The notes: a model not told the origin generated them from the letters alone. 64,000 nt of DNA from G965250275 sp965250275 (GCA_965250275.1 OZ252297.1:2728001-2792000), one strand, 5' to 3'; positions 16,339 through 24,982 are shown, numbered from the stretch's first letter. A program made the numbers and translations.

Positions 16339-17323
16339 TCACGTCGACGACGACCCGTCCTTTGACCTGACCCTGAAGGATGTCAGCGCCCAGCTTCGGC
16401 AAATCGGACAAAACCGCCGGCTGGATCATCGCCTCGAGCTTGTCCATCGGCAGATCCTTAGCAATCCGCTGCCATGCGCGCACCCGGTTGTCATAGGGTT
16501 GCATCACCGAGTCGATCCCCAGCAGGTTCACCCCTCTGAGCAGGAAGGGGATGACCGTTGCGGGAAGCGCGGCTCCGCCCGCAAGCCCGACCGCGGCAAC
16601 CGAAGCGCCATACTTCATCTGTCCCAGAACCCGCGCCAGCATGGCCCCGCCAACCGCGTCGACACAGCCCGTCCAAGTCTCGCCCTCCAGCGGGCGCTTG
16701 ACCGTTTCATTGATCTCGTCACGCGCAACGATGGTGGTTGCACCCAGATCGCGCAGATACCCTTCGGTTTCAGGGCGACCAGTGACCGCTGCCACTTCGT
16801 GCCCCAGATGCGCGAGTATCGCGGTGGCAACCGACCCAACACCGCCAGCAGCCCCGGTCACCAGCACAGGCCCGTGGCCGGGCTCCAGCCCGTGATCCTC
16901 AAGCGCCATTACGGCCAGCATCGAGGTGAAGCCCGCGGTTCCGACAGCCATGGCCTGCTGTGCGCTCAACCCGTCAGGCAAAGGCACCAGCCAGTCGGCC
17001 TTAACCCGCGCCTTCTGGGAATATCCGCCCCAATGCGCTTCTCCAACCCGCCATCCTGTCAGAACGACCTTGTCCCCTGCGGCGTAACGCGAGTCCTCTG
17101 AGGCTTCGACGGTCCCGGCAAAGTCGATGCCCGGCACATGCGGGTACTTGCGCACCAACCCACCCCCGGGGCCGATGCACAATCCGTCCTTGTAGTTTAC
17201 GGTCGAATACTCGACGGCAACCGTCACCTCGCCATGCGGCAGATCATCGAGGCCAATCTGCTGCACCCCGGCCGAGGTCTTGCCGCTGTCTTCGTCCTTT
17301 TGCACCACCAAAGCGTTGAACAT
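16331..17323 (-). CDS. acuI: Acrylyl-CoA reductase (NADPH)
   Basis: A 330-aa zinc-free medium-chain dehydrogenase/quinone-reductase protein of the AcuI/YhdH family. It reduces acryloyl-CoA to propionyl-CoA, the detoxifying step of DMSP metabolism. Landmarks are YSTVNYKDGLCIGPGGGLVRKYPHVPGIDFAGTV at the N-terminus and the nucleotide-binding VLVTGAAGGVGSVATAI. The start at 17323 (MFNALVVQK) follows GGAGGAACG; the frame upstream to 17461 is noise. It lies 61 bases after dmdA and ends in a strong terminator, so it is the last gene of the DMSP operon. DmdA-AcuI adjacency is well known in roseobacters. Confidence 0.95.
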   Translation of the reverse strand: MFNALVVQKDEDSGKTSAGVQQIGLDDLPHGEVTVAVEYSTVNYKDGLCIGPGGGLVRKYPHVPGIDFAGTVEASEDSRYAAGDKVVLTGWRVGEAHWGGYSQKARVKADWLVPLPDGLSAQQAMAVGTAGFTSMLAVMALEDHGLEPGHGPVLVTGAAGGVGSVATAILAHLGHEVAAVTGRPETEGYLRDLGATTIVARDEINETVKRPLEGETWTGCVDAVGGAMLARVLGQMKYGASVAAVGLAGGAALPATVIPFLLRGVNLLGIDSVMQPYDNRVRAWQRIAKDLPMDKLEAMIQPAVLSDLPKLGADILQGQVKGRVVVDVNA

Positions 17324-17384
17324 TCGTTCCTCCAATCCGACCGGGCGCTCTGCCCGAGCTTTTGATTTCCAATTCTCTCTGGCC

Positions 17385-18488
17385 TCAGAGCCAGAATCCT
17401 TCCTGCACCGTGGCCAGTCGGCGTCCATCCGGTGCGTCAACCTCCAGTCGGGTGCCCGCATCCCAATGGGTCATGCGCACCATGCCGATGGCCACGTTGG
17501 TGTTGAAATCCGGCGACCATGCCGCAGACGTCACCTGCCCCACCGGCTTTCCGGAAGCAAGCAAAGGCCAGGTGCGATCGCAACCCGGCACCGGATCACC
17601 GTCGATCGCGATGGCGCGAATCTGCTGAACCGGGCCTTCCTTGGCCACGCGCAACAGGGCGTCCCGCCCGATGCAGCCGATCGCCGTGTAAGTGTCACAG
17701 AACTTACCCAGCCCACATTCATGTGGCGTGTTGTCGTCCGTCATGTCGTTGCCATAGCTCAGCAACCCGCCTTCGATCCGCTCGATCAGGTTGGGACAGC
17801 CCGCCCGCACCTCCAGATCCGCACCGGCCGCGAACAAGGCGTCCCAGAGCGGCATGCCAAGATCGCCACCGATCACATAGATCTCAAAGCCCCCTTGCTT
17901 TGAGTAACCAGACCGCGCCACGACAAGGTCGCGTCCCTGAAACTGGAACCACCCAAAGCGAAAGAAACGGATCTCCCGAACCCCGTCGCCGAACACGCGC
18001 GCCATGAGGTCCTCGGCCTTTGGCCCCTGCACCGCAAGCGGTGAGACGTCCGGTTCGTCCACTAGAACGTCCAGACGATAACCGTTCGCAATGCCCTTGA
18101 CCCACAACAGCAAATCACTGTCGGCGATGGAGATCCACCATCGGTCATCTGCCAGTTTCAACGCGACCGGGTCGTTCAGCATGCCGCCGGTTTCATCAAC
18201 GATCGGCACATAGCGGCACTGCCCGGGCAACATGCTGCGCAGGTCGCGCGGCGTCAGCATCTGCATCAGACGAGCGGCATCGGGCCCCCGCAGTTCTACC
18301 TGGCGTTCCACAGACACGTCCCAGACCTGAACATGGGATTTGAGATGCCGGTAATCCGCCTCAGGACTTTCGAACACGGTCGGCAGCAGCATCCGGTTGT
18401 AAACTGTGTAGGCTTTGCAGCCAGCCGCTTCGACGCCCTCTGAAAAGGGCGTCCGGCGCAGGCGGCGCGAAGGAGAAATCAACGACAT
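17385..18488 (-). CDS. dmdA: DMSP demethylase
   Basis: A 367-aa protein of the glycine-cleavage T (GcvT/aminomethyltransferase) fold. DmdA transfers a methyl group from dimethylsulfoniopropionate to tetrahydrofolate, giving methylmercaptopropionate. Typical features are VWDVSVERQVELRGPDAARLMQMLTPRDL, VARSGYSKQGGFEIYV, GGLLSYGNDMT and a C-terminal beta domain ending EGFWL. Identification as DmdA rather than a GcvT paralogue rests on these segments plus the adjacent acuI. The ATG at 18488 overlaps the TGA of the DinB gene by one base (TGATG), so it is probably translationally coupled to it. Confidence 0.93.
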   Translation of the reverse strand: MSLISPSRRLRRTPFSEGVEAAGCKAYTVYNRMLLPTVFESPEADYRHLKSHVQVWDVSVERQVELRGPDAARLMQMLTPRDLRSMLPGQCRYVPIVDETGGMLNDPVALKLADDRWWISIADSDLLLWVKGIANGYRLDVLVDEPDVSPLAVQGPKAEDLMARVFGDGVREIRFFRFGWFQFQGRDLVVARSGYSKQGGFEIYVIGGDLGMPLWDALFAAGADLEVRAGCPNLIERIEGGLLSYGNDMTDDNTPHECGLGKFCDTYTAIGCIGRDALLRVAKEGPVQQIRAIAIDGDPVPGCDRTWPLLASGKPVGQVTSAAWSPDFNTNVAIGMVRMTHWDAGTRLEVDAPDGRRLATVQEGFWL

Positions 18489-18994
18489 CAGGCCTCCTCC
18501 GGCATGAAGACCAGATCGCTGACCGGTCCGACGGTCCCTGCAGCCGTCAGCATTGCATGAACCTGTCCACGATGATGAGTCTGATGGTTGAACATGTGCA
18601 CCACGCAGGTCGCAACCGGCAGGGTCACATCGCGCCCCGCCGCCGCAGACCTCCACGTCAGATCGCCTTGCAGATCATCAGACCTCAGAGCCTCCGCCCA
18701 CACCCCAATGCGCTCGTCGATGCGCGGACGCTCCGTGCGCCAGTCTTCCAAAGTCGCACACAGGGACACGCTTTCCTTGATGCCGCCCGGTGGAGCGGAC
18801 CCGCCGTCGAGGCGGGACATCCAGATGTGATCTCCCCAAAGCAGATGGTTGATCGTGCCCATGATCGATCCGAAGAAAGCCCCGCGATCGAGGGTCAGCG
18901 CCGGCGCGTCAAGGGTCGTCAAAGCCTGTTCAAGCTGGGTGTTCTGCCACGCGTTGTAGCGCGCCAAGATCTGAACGTAGTCCGCGTCGATCAT
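18488..18994 (-). CDS. DinB family protein
   Basis: About 168 aa from the ATG at 18994 (MIDADYVQILARYNAW). DinB/YfiT-like proteins are four-helix bundles with a three-histidine metal site. The ligands are visible as the His in INHLLWGDHIW and the pair in HQTHHRGQVHAML. Some relatives are thiol-dependent S-transferases that use mycothiol or bacillithiol; the partner here is unknown. Its start overlaps the DUF1326 stop by four bases (ATGA) and its stop overlaps the dmdA start by one, so it is embedded in the DMSP operon. Confidence 0.9.
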   Translation of the reverse strand: MIDADYVQILARYNAWQNTQLEQALTTLDAPALTLDRGAFFGSIMGTINHLLWGDHIWMSRLDGGSAPPGGIKESVSLCATLEDWRTERPRIDERIGVWAEALRSDDLQGDLTWRSAAAGRDVTLPVATCVVHMFNHQTHHRGQVHAMLTAAGTVGPVSDLVFMPEEA

Positions 18995-19701
18995 CTGCGT
19001 CCTGGGCCCGACCAATCCACTGGGATGATATCACCAGATTTGCCTTCAAAGTCCCAGATACGGCCGTAGTCGCGAACCTTTGACTTAAGTCCAATGGCTG
19101 GGTAAATCACTGGCCCCATCCAGTACTGAGTGTTTTGCATCGACACAGGGACATTCGGATCCTTGCCTGGGATCATCTCGATCTCGCCCTGAATTTTGCG
19201 CCCCACCGTGATTCTGCGACGACGCCCATCCTTTTCGATGATGACTTTCTCGCGCTCTGCTCCCAGAATCTCCGAGACCAGAAAATTGAAAACGCCCGTG
19301 TTGCCCCCGGCCGTCCCAGACAGGATCTGCAAAATACCGTTGTATGCTTTTCCGCTGGCCTTATCATCGACGTAAGCCGCGACCTTCCAATTGCCTTCAC
19401 ACATGCGCCCCGGGATGTCGATCAATAGTGCGACGTTCAGTCCATCGAGGCTTTCGCCCTCAAAATGCCCCTCATCGATCTGCAGCGCGAACCACGTTTG
19501 GCAATAGCCATAGGTTGGAGGGTGTTTCCCGAGAGATATGCCGCAAGGACACACGACCTCACACGAACAGTTCATGAAGAGCTCACCCTTGATGACCCAT
19601 TCGGTCGGCGACATCTGTCGCCGATTCGGATTCTGTAGCCGACTGTCTATGCGCTGCGAAATGGGCAGCCTGTCAGCGTCTGGTTTTTTCCTCGGCGCCA
19701 T
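18991..19701 (-). CDS. DUF1326 domain-containing protein
   Basis: A 236-aa cytoplasmic protein of family DUF1326. The family signature is the cysteine cluster FMNCSCEVVCPCGI (CxCxxxCxC), a likely metal or thiol site. The DUF1326 homology probably begins near MSPTEWVIKGELF (residue 30), so the first 29 residues are a charged extension; the ATG at 19701 has GAGGATG upstream. It lies three bases after the DUF2182 gene. DUF1326 and DUF2182 commonly occur as neighbours, suggesting a shared metal-related task. No biochemical function is established. Confidence 0.88.
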   Translation of the reverse strand: MAPRKKPDADRLPISQRIDSRLQNPNRRQMSPTEWVIKGELFMNCSCEVVCPCGISLGKHPPTYGYCQTWFALQIDEGHFEGESLDGLNVALLIDIPGRMCEGNWKVAAYVDDKASGKAYNGILQILSGTAGGNTGVFNFLVSEILGAEREKVIIEKDGRRRRITVGRKIQGEIEMIPGKDPNVPVSMQNTQYWMGPVIYPAIGLKSKVRDYGRIWDFEGKSGDIIPVDWSGPGRR

Positions 19702-19704
19702 TGA

Positions 19705-20496
19705 TCATCCTCCCGAAAAAACAGGCCAGCCTATCACCGCAACCCCGGCGATGATCAGGACAAAGCCCATTGGTTTTGTTACATAATGCCCAATCTGGGG
19801 CAATTTCTCGATCACCATGAACACTGTCGCGAGGCCCATCCACAAGAGGCTCATCACGCCTCCGACAAAACCCAGCGCCATAAAGCCCCAGCAACATCCG
19901 ACGCAGAATACGCCCAAGCCTAGGCCCATTCGCAACCCGCCATCGAAACCGGTGCGCCAGTGCCCCAGGAAGTAGGACATCGGGCTATGGCACACACCGT
20001 GGCAGACTTCCTTCGTTCGGCTGAACTGGAAGGCCCCCACAACGAGCAAAAGCAGGCCTGAAAACCAGGGGCTCTTTGCGATCCCCAGCATATCGACCAT
20101 CCCGCCAAAGAGCAGCGCCAGCTGAACACCAGCGATCAGCGCGGCAAAGGCAACCCAGACCAGCAGATACCCAAGAAGAACCCCCGCCCAACCCGCACGG
20201 GTGCCGTTCGCGCTGACCATCAGGTCTTCGTAGCTGCGCAGCGTCGGTACCATCGTCGGCAGCATCATGGCTGCCATCATGATCGCCCACATGGCAAACA
20301 AGGGACCAAAGGTGGCCATGGGCATGTACATGTCCATGCGCGGATCCATCGCCGCCATGGCCTGCCCCGCCGCACCGGGCCGGCCGATCCAGTCCAGATC
20401 CATCTGCATCGCCATGGAGTACATGACCCACCAGGCGGCCAAGATGGTCGCAAAGAACGTCAGCCACAACGCGGAGCGCAGATACGTCTTGGTCAA
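19705..20496 (-). CDS. DUF2182 membrane protein
   Basis: A 263-aa polytopic membrane protein of DUF2182, a family annotated as a predicted metal-binding integral membrane protein. It is unusually methionine-rich (MDPRMDMYMPMATFGPLFAM and MMAAMMLPTMVPTL) and has paired cysteines in KEVCHGVCHSP and VGCCWGFMALG, in keeping with copper or similar metal handling. The start is a TTG at 20496 with GGGGAGGGG just upstream. It is the first gene of the five-gene operon running to acuI. The operator at 20531-20554 lies 35 bases upstream of this start codon. Confidence 0.88.
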   Translation of the reverse strand: MTKTYLRSALWLTFFATILAAWWVMYSMAMQMDLDWIGRPGAAGQAMAAMDPRMDMYMPMATFGPLFAMWAIMMAAMMLPTMVPTLRSYEDLMVSANGTRAGWAGVLLGYLLVWVAFAALIAGVQLALLFGGMVDMLGIAKSPWFSGLLLLVVGAFQFSRTKEVCHGVCHSPMSYFLGHWRTGFDGGLRMGLGLGVFCVGCCWGFMALGFVGGVMSLLWMGLATVFMVIEKLPQIGHYVTKPMGFVLIIAGVAVIGWPVFSGG

Positions 20497-20530
20497 GGTC
20501 CCCTCCCCGACTCGGGTCTTGTTTTTTAAA

Positions 20531-20554
20531 TGTCAGACTTTTAAATGTCTGACA
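20531..20554. promoter_or_regulatory. Palindromic operator in divergent promoter
   Basis: TGTCAGAC-TTTTAAAT-GTCTGACA is a perfect inverted repeat with eight-base arms and an eight-base AT spacer. It lies between the divergent GntR gene and the DUF2182-dmdA-acuI operon, ending one base before the GntR start codon. Size and symmetry fit a dimeric GntR/FadR-type repressor. Autoregulation together with control of the DMSP operon is inferred. Confidence 0.7.
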
Positions 20555-20555
20555 A

Positions 20556-21287
20556 ATGAAAATTGATCCCAAAAGCCCGGCCGATCTGTCGGTCCAGATC
20601 GCCACTGCCATCCGCGACGCCATTGTAAGCGGCGATCTGATTGTAGACGCACGGCTGCCCTCGGAATCGGAACTTGCGGAACAGTTCGACGTATCGCGCC
20701 CGACGGTCCGCGAAGCTTTGAAACGGCTGGCCGCGCAGTCCCTGATCCGGACCCAACGCGGAGCCACCGGTGGCGCGTTTGTGAACCGGCTGGGATTTGA
20801 GGATGCGTATGAGCAGCAGATCACGACCTCGACACTGCTGCTGAGCATGAATGCTGTCAGTTTCGAGACGGCGTGCGAGGCACGATACGCTCTGGAAGGT
20901 GCTTGTGCGCCCCTGTCGGCCAAACGTCGAACTGCCGACCATCTGGCGACGATGCGGGCTGAGATTCATCGCCAGGGACAGCCGGGACTGACCGACGAAG
21001 CCTTTTGCGCCTCCGATGTCGCGTTTCACAGGGCCCTCGTGGACGGCGCACACAATCCGGTGCTGTCCTATCAGTTGGCCGGAGCGGTTGAAGCCATGCA
21101 ACCGCTGATGAACATGATCACCTTTACGGCGCGCTCCCGTGAAGCCATCGTCGCCCTTCACACGCAAATCGCGGATGCCATAGAGGCACAGGATGGCCCT
21201 GCTGCCTGCGCAGCGCTCAATCAGCTTGAAGAAGAAACTCAAGGGTTGGCGCGCAGCGTCTTTGCCGATCGCCTTGCCAAGAAGTAG
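20556..21287 (+). CDS. GntR/FadR-family transcriptional regulator
   Basis: A 243-aa regulator. The N-terminal winged helix (residues 8-75) has LPSESELAEQFDVSRPTVREALKRLAAQSLI and the wing QRGATGGAFV. The C-terminal FCD ligand domain carries the metal-site pattern SDVAFHRALVDGAHNPVL and LHTQIADAIEAQD, where the histidines typically hold a metal. The ATG abuts the operator palindrome and has no Shine-Dalgarno, so the mRNA may be leaderless or have a very short leader. It is divergent from the DMSP operon, and GntR regulators are known beside dmdA in roseobacters. The inducer could be DMSP, acrylate or a derivative, but this is not shown. Confidence 0.9.
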   Translation: MKIDPKSPADLSVQIATAIRDAIVSGDLIVDARLPSESELAEQFDVSRPTVREALKRLAAQSLIRTQRGATGGAFVNRLGFEDAYEQQITTSTLLLSMNAVSFETACEARYALEGACAPLSAKRRTADHLATMRAEIHRQGQPGLTDEAFCASDVAFHRALVDGAHNPVLSYQLAGAVEAMQPLMNMITFTARSREAIVALHTQIADAIEAQDGPAACAALNQLEEETQGLARSVFADRLAKK

Positions 21288-21315
21288 GACGGTCTGTATT
21301 CGGCCGTTCACTCAT

Positions 21316-21344
21316 CCACGGGCGCGACAAACGCGCACCCGTGG
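21316..21344. terminator. Hairpin between convergent genes
   Basis: CCACGGGCGCG-ACAAA-CGCGCACCCGTGG forms an 11-pair stem with a two-base bulge between the GntR gene and the convergent VWA-Hint gene. The stem is strong but no T-run follows, so a bidirectional terminator is likely rather than certain. Confidence 0.6.
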
Positions 21345-21351
21345 GGCTGGG

Positions 21352-22971
21352 TCAGATTTTGGGCGACAAAACCCGGCCCGCCTGACCGCGCAACTCGTCG
21401 CGCGCCGCGCCATAGGCAAAGCCTTGCCCCTCGGCCAGTTCCGGGAAGAGCGCCATCAGTTCCTGACGTTGCTCTGTGTTCATGCCCGCAACGGTCCGCG
21501 CGCCGGGGTGGAAACTTTCGGCTTCAACCCCATCGGCATAGACCACCTCGTGCCGGTCAAATGCCATGTGGATGTAAGTGACATCTTCGGTTGGGCGGTC
21601 TTCGATGATCGTGCTGTCATTGCAAAGCGAAAAGGCCGGAACCAGAACACCATCGGGATCGCCAAACAGCATCTCGGCACGCCAGCCGCGGACAAGAATG
21701 CGGTGCTGACGCGAGACGCGCATGTCGCGCTCGGGCTGGTTCGGACCCAGGGCTCCCTTGCGGATCAGGATGGGGCGCAGGCGTTGATTGGCTGCCGCGT
21801 AAGCTGCTGGCAAGGAGGTGGATCCGATCCAGCGGATCGGCTGCACGCCATGATCCCGCGTAATCACGCGGTCACCGGCCATAAGGCTTTCAACGGCCAC
21901 TGCCCCTTTCGGTGTCAGAATGAGCGTACCCGGTGTAAAGCAGACAACGATGGCCAGCATATGCTGGGTCACGATGGTCTGTTCCAAGTTCGGGTCGGAG
22001 CCACCGGGATCCGGCGCGAAGAACGATGTCACGGTCACAGTGACATCGGTCCCGGGCGCAAAGATCGGATCAATCGGTAAAAGCGAGACGTCAATCGCGG
22101 CGGGAGTGGTGATCACGCGCGGGTCGTTGGCGGGCAGTGTGATCTTCTGCTCCACGATCTGTCCGTTCGAGTCCTCGCCTTCGATGACGATCTCGAACCG
22201 GACAAATTCTGTTTCGGTCAAAGGCTGAACAATTTCGTCCACCAGCTCTTGTGCCGAGTTCACTATGGACGCGCCACCGGTATTGTCCAGGATGTTCAGC
22301 GCGGTCAGGTCACTGGCCGATCCGATCCCAATGCCGTTGATATTGGCATTCCAGTCGTCTTCGAGGTCTTCAGCAGCGCCTGCGATGTCCTGATTGGGCG
22401 GCTGCGGTTCACCATCGGACATGAAAACGACAATGTTCGTATCAGTGGCCGACGCCCCACTGTCGGTGAAGGCTTGCCCGGCGGCATCCAGACCCGCGAC
22501 AAAGTTGGTGCTGCCGTCCGGCGGGCCGATACCATCCGCCGCGGTGTTGAAGGCCGCTTGCTGGCTGAGGTTGAACGACCCGACGACATTGGCGCTACCA
22601 TCGTATTCGATCAATGAGATCGTGATGTCCTCACCCGAGTAACCGGCAGCAATATACTCATCAAAGAGCGCTTTGGCGGCTTCGATCTGGGCTTCAAGGA
22701 TGGTCCCGGGATTGGCCGCATCCGGCGGCAGCCCGGTTTCGGGGTTGTTTGCAGTCGATCCGGACTTGTCGATCACCAACGCGATGTTGATCGTGTCGGC
22801 CACGTTCGCACCCGTCAGATTGATCGACAAACAGAACTCATCCTCGTTCAGACCACCGTTGTCGGTGGTGAACAGCGTCGAGGTCTGCGTGATTTCTTCG
22901 TTACTCGTCGGCGAAAGTGGGTCAATCACCTTCGTCGTGGAATCGACATCCGTGTTTCCGGTATCAGGCAT
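21352..22971 (-). CDS. VWA domain-Hint domain protein
   Basis: A 539-aa modular protein. Residues about 60-250 form a von Willebrand A domain with a complete MIDAS: Asp68-x-Ser70-x-Ser72 (DKSGS), Thr155 and Asp186 (FMSDGEP). Residues 344-490 are a Hint (hedgehog/intein) domain beginning VVCFTPGTLILTPKG, with Cys344 as the candidate nucleophile, and including SRQHRILVRGW and the Rhodobacteraceae-type HEVVYADGVEAESFHPG. There is no Sec signal and the N-terminus is acidic, compatible with type I export. GGAGTG supports the ATG at 22971. Possible roles are self-cleaving surface or adhesive proteins; none is shown. Confidence 0.88.
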   Translation of the reverse strand: MPDTGNTDVDSTTKVIDPLSPTSNEEITQTSTLFTTDNGGLNEDEFCLSINLTGANVADTINIALVIDKSGSTANNPETGLPPDAANPGTILEAQIEAAKALFDEYIAAGYSGEDITISLIEYDGSANVVGSFNLSQQAAFNTAADGIGPPDGSTNFVAGLDAAGQAFTDSGASATDTNIVVFMSDGEPQPPNQDIAGAAEDLEDDWNANINGIGIGSASDLTALNILDNTGGASIVNSAQELVDEIVQPLTETEFVRFEIVIEGEDSNGQIVEQKITLPANDPRVITTPAAIDVSLLPIDPIFAPGTDVTVTVTSFFAPDPGGSDPNLEQTIVTQHMLAIVVCFTPGTLILTPKGAVAVESLMAGDRVITRDHGVQPIRWIGSTSLPAAYAAANQRLRPILIRKGALGPNQPERDMRVSRQHRILVRGWRAEMLFGDPDGVLVPAFSLCNDSTIIEDRPTEDVTYIHMAFDRHEVVYADGVEAESFHPGARTVAGMNTEQRQELMALFPELAEGQGFAYGAARDELRGQAGRVLSPKI

Positions 22972-23307
22972 TGTTCACTCCGACCCAATCGTCACGCTTG
23001 CGCGCTTGTCACCATACTCGCCGACGCTCGGCAAAAAAAACTTTGCCTACGCCCCGGATTATTCCCATACCGAGGACTGTATTCCGTCCCCCAACGGATT
23101 GTTTTCAGTCCCCGCACAATCTCCCGGCCAGACACCTTCAAGAACGGGCAATTCTGCACGAAAAGAGTCTTCACATCGGTCATTGCGAGTCAACACACCC
23201 AGACTGAACCGTGAAGGCGGGTGAGGCTTTTGAGGCGCCGTTGCTGCAGAACAAGGCTTGCATGGTCCGTGCCCGGAACTACCGTGCCCACCAAACAAGG
23301 GTGCGCC
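22972..23307. other. Divergent intergenic region, no gene
   Basis: The 336 bases separate the VWA-Hint gene from the DUF4345-like gene and should hold both promoters. A run of eight A (23034-23041) and two similar CGGATT-TTT blocks near 23056 and 23095 are visible. No convincing ORF or RNA was recognised. Confidence 0.5.
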
Positions 23308-23658
23308 ATGATCGATGTTCTCAATACAATGTCTTCGCTTCTGACCATCGGATTTGGCCTGTTTGGTTTTCTGGCGCCCCGCTTTACCGCCCGGGCACTT
23401 GATCTGGCGACAACGGACAGCACCATGGGACTGTCCGAGCTGCGCGCGTCGGTGGGCGGCCTCTTTGTGGTGGCGGGCGCCGCGGCACTCTGGCTGGATC
23501 AGCCTATGGCCTATGTGATGGTCGGGTTCGCCTTTGCCGGTGCTGCCCTTGGGCGAGCCGTATCTTTGATTCTCGACAGCCCACCCGTCAAAAAGGTCCT
23601 TGTTTTCGGGGGAATCGAAGCCGCGCTGGCGCTGTGTCTGATCGCGACGAATATATGA
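23308..23658 (+). CDS. Small membrane protein, DUF4345-like
   Basis: A 116-aa hydrophobic protein from the ATG at 23308 (MIDVLNTMSSLLTIGFGLFGF). Four membrane segments are visible at about residues 6-24, 46-64, 69-88 and 98-114, with a central SELRASVGGLFVVAGAAAL motif typical of DUF4345-type proteins. The frame upstream to 23221 is arginine/cysteine-rich and probably not translated; AAGGGTG lies upstream of the chosen start. It stands alone between the VWA-Hint gene and the TRAP operon. Function unknown. Confidence 0.75.
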   Translation: MIDVLNTMSSLLTIGFGLFGFLAPRFTARALDLATTDSTMGLSELRASVGGLFVVAGAAALWLDQPMAYVMVGFAFAGAALGRAVSLILDSPPVKKVLVFGGIEAALALCLIATNI

Positions 23659-23815
23659 GACGCGGCCGAATTTTAGGTTTTGACAACATTATTCTAGCCT
23701 AGCCTACGCAAAACTGGGTATTCACACCCCTGTGACATACTGATAGTGAGGAAATTGGTAAGGATAGTTTACCAGTGACCCAATCAGCGGGTGACGCATC
23801 AACAGGGAGGAACTC

Positions 23816-24865
23816 ATGACCGTCCGTAACTTTGCAGCTGCTGTCGCTGCTACCATCTCATTGACCGCTGCGGCCTCGGCCCAGGAAACCATTGAGATGA
23901 CCTCTTCCTTCGGGAAGAACCTGCCGATCCTCGGCACCGCCGCCATCGACTTTGTCGCCAAGATCAACGGGATTTCCGAAGGCGTCGAGTTTGAGCATTT
24001 CGATCCCGGTGAGCTGGTTCCGACTCTGGAAGCATTGGACGCTGTGTCCAACGGATCGGTTGACGCGTCTTATGCGACGTCCGGATACTGGCAGGGCAAA
24101 ATCACCGCCGCATCGCTCTTTGCTGCCGTGCCGTTTGGTCCGGAAGCAGGCGAGTTCCTGGCGTGGATGCTCTATGATGACGGTCTGGAACTGTTCCAGC
24201 GTATGTATGACGAGAACGGCTACAACGTGCATGTGATGCCGTGCGGTATCATCGCGCCGGAAACCTCGGGCTGGTTCAAGAACGAGATCAACTCGCTGGA
24301 AGACCTAGAGGGTCTGAACATGCGCTTCTTCGGCCTGGGCGCCGAAGTGATGCAGCGCCTGGGCGTGTCCACGTCGCTTCTGGCCGCTGGCGACATCTTC
24401 CCGGCGCTGGAGCGCGGTGCAATTGACGCAACCGAGTTCTCCATGCCGCTGATCGACGCACGTCTTGGCTTCCACAACATTGCGAAGTTCAACTACTTCC
24501 CCGGCTGGCACCAGCCTGCGACGATGTTTGAGCTGCTTGTGAACAAAGACGTCTGGGAAGGTCTGGACGAGCGCAGCCAAACCCAGATCGAAGTGGCCTG
24601 TCTTGCCAATATCACGACCAACCTCGCCGAAGGGGAAGCCAAGAACTTCTCTGCCATGGTCGAGAACACTGAATCCAACGGTGTGACGATCAAGCAGTGG
24701 GATCCAGAGATGCTGGCCGTGTTCGAGGCAACCTGGAACGAAGTGGCTGCTGAACTGGCCGCAGAGGACGCCTATTTCGCCGAAGTGTGGGCCGACCTGC
24801 AAGAGTTCCGCGAAGGGTACAAGACCTGGGGCGACTCGATCTACTTGCCGCGTCCGCGCAACTGA
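23816..24865 (+). CDS. dctP: TRAP transporter solute-binding protein (DctP family)
   Basis: A 349-aa periplasmic binding protein. The Sec signal peptide ends ASAQE. The body has DctP hallmarks: LEALDAVSNGSVDASYATSGYWQGK, LEGLNMRFFGLGAEVMQRLGVSTSLLAAGDIFPALERGAIDATEFSMP, where Arg in NMRF usually binds a carboxylate, and PGWHQPATMFELLVN. The shape resembles the TakP/mannitol-chloroaromatic annotated subgroup, so 2-oxo acids or other organic acids are likely ligands, but the substrate is not readable. GGGAGGAACTC gives a strong ribosome site. It is followed by an intra-operon hairpin and then dctQ and dctM. Confidence 0.92.
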   Translation: MTVRNFAAAVAATISLTAAASAQETIEMTSSFGKNLPILGTAAIDFVAKINGISEGVEFEHFDPGELVPTLEALDAVSNGSVDASYATSGYWQGKITAASLFAAVPFGPEAGEFLAWMLYDDGLELFQRMYDENGYNVHVMPCGIIAPETSGWFKNEINSLEDLEGLNMRFFGLGAEVMQRLGVSTSLLAAGDIFPALERGAIDATEFSMPLIDARLGFHNIAKFNYFPGWHQPATMFELLVNKDVWEGLDERSQTQIEVACLANITTNLAEGEAKNFSAMVENTESNGVTIKQWDPEMLAVFEATWNEVAAELAAEDAYFAEVWADLQEFREGYKTWGDSIYLPRPRN

Positions 24866-24893
24866 ACGCAGGGCCCTTGAGGCTTAGCGACTG

Positions 24894-24926
24894 GCGCCGG
24901 GGCGGGCTGACCGCCCCGGCGCTTTT
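24894..24926 (+). terminator. Intra-operon terminator/attenuator after dctP
   Basis: GCGCCGGGGCGG-GCTGA-CCGCCCCGGCGC is a perfect 12-pair stem with TTTT after it, 28 bases past the dctP stop and upstream of dctQ. It should stop part of the transcription or protect the dctP 3' end, giving more binding protein than permease. Confidence 0.85.
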
Positions 24927-24982
24927 CAAAACTGACGGGGTTGCGGCCCCTGCCCCACATCTCAGATCAGGGAGACTACGCC

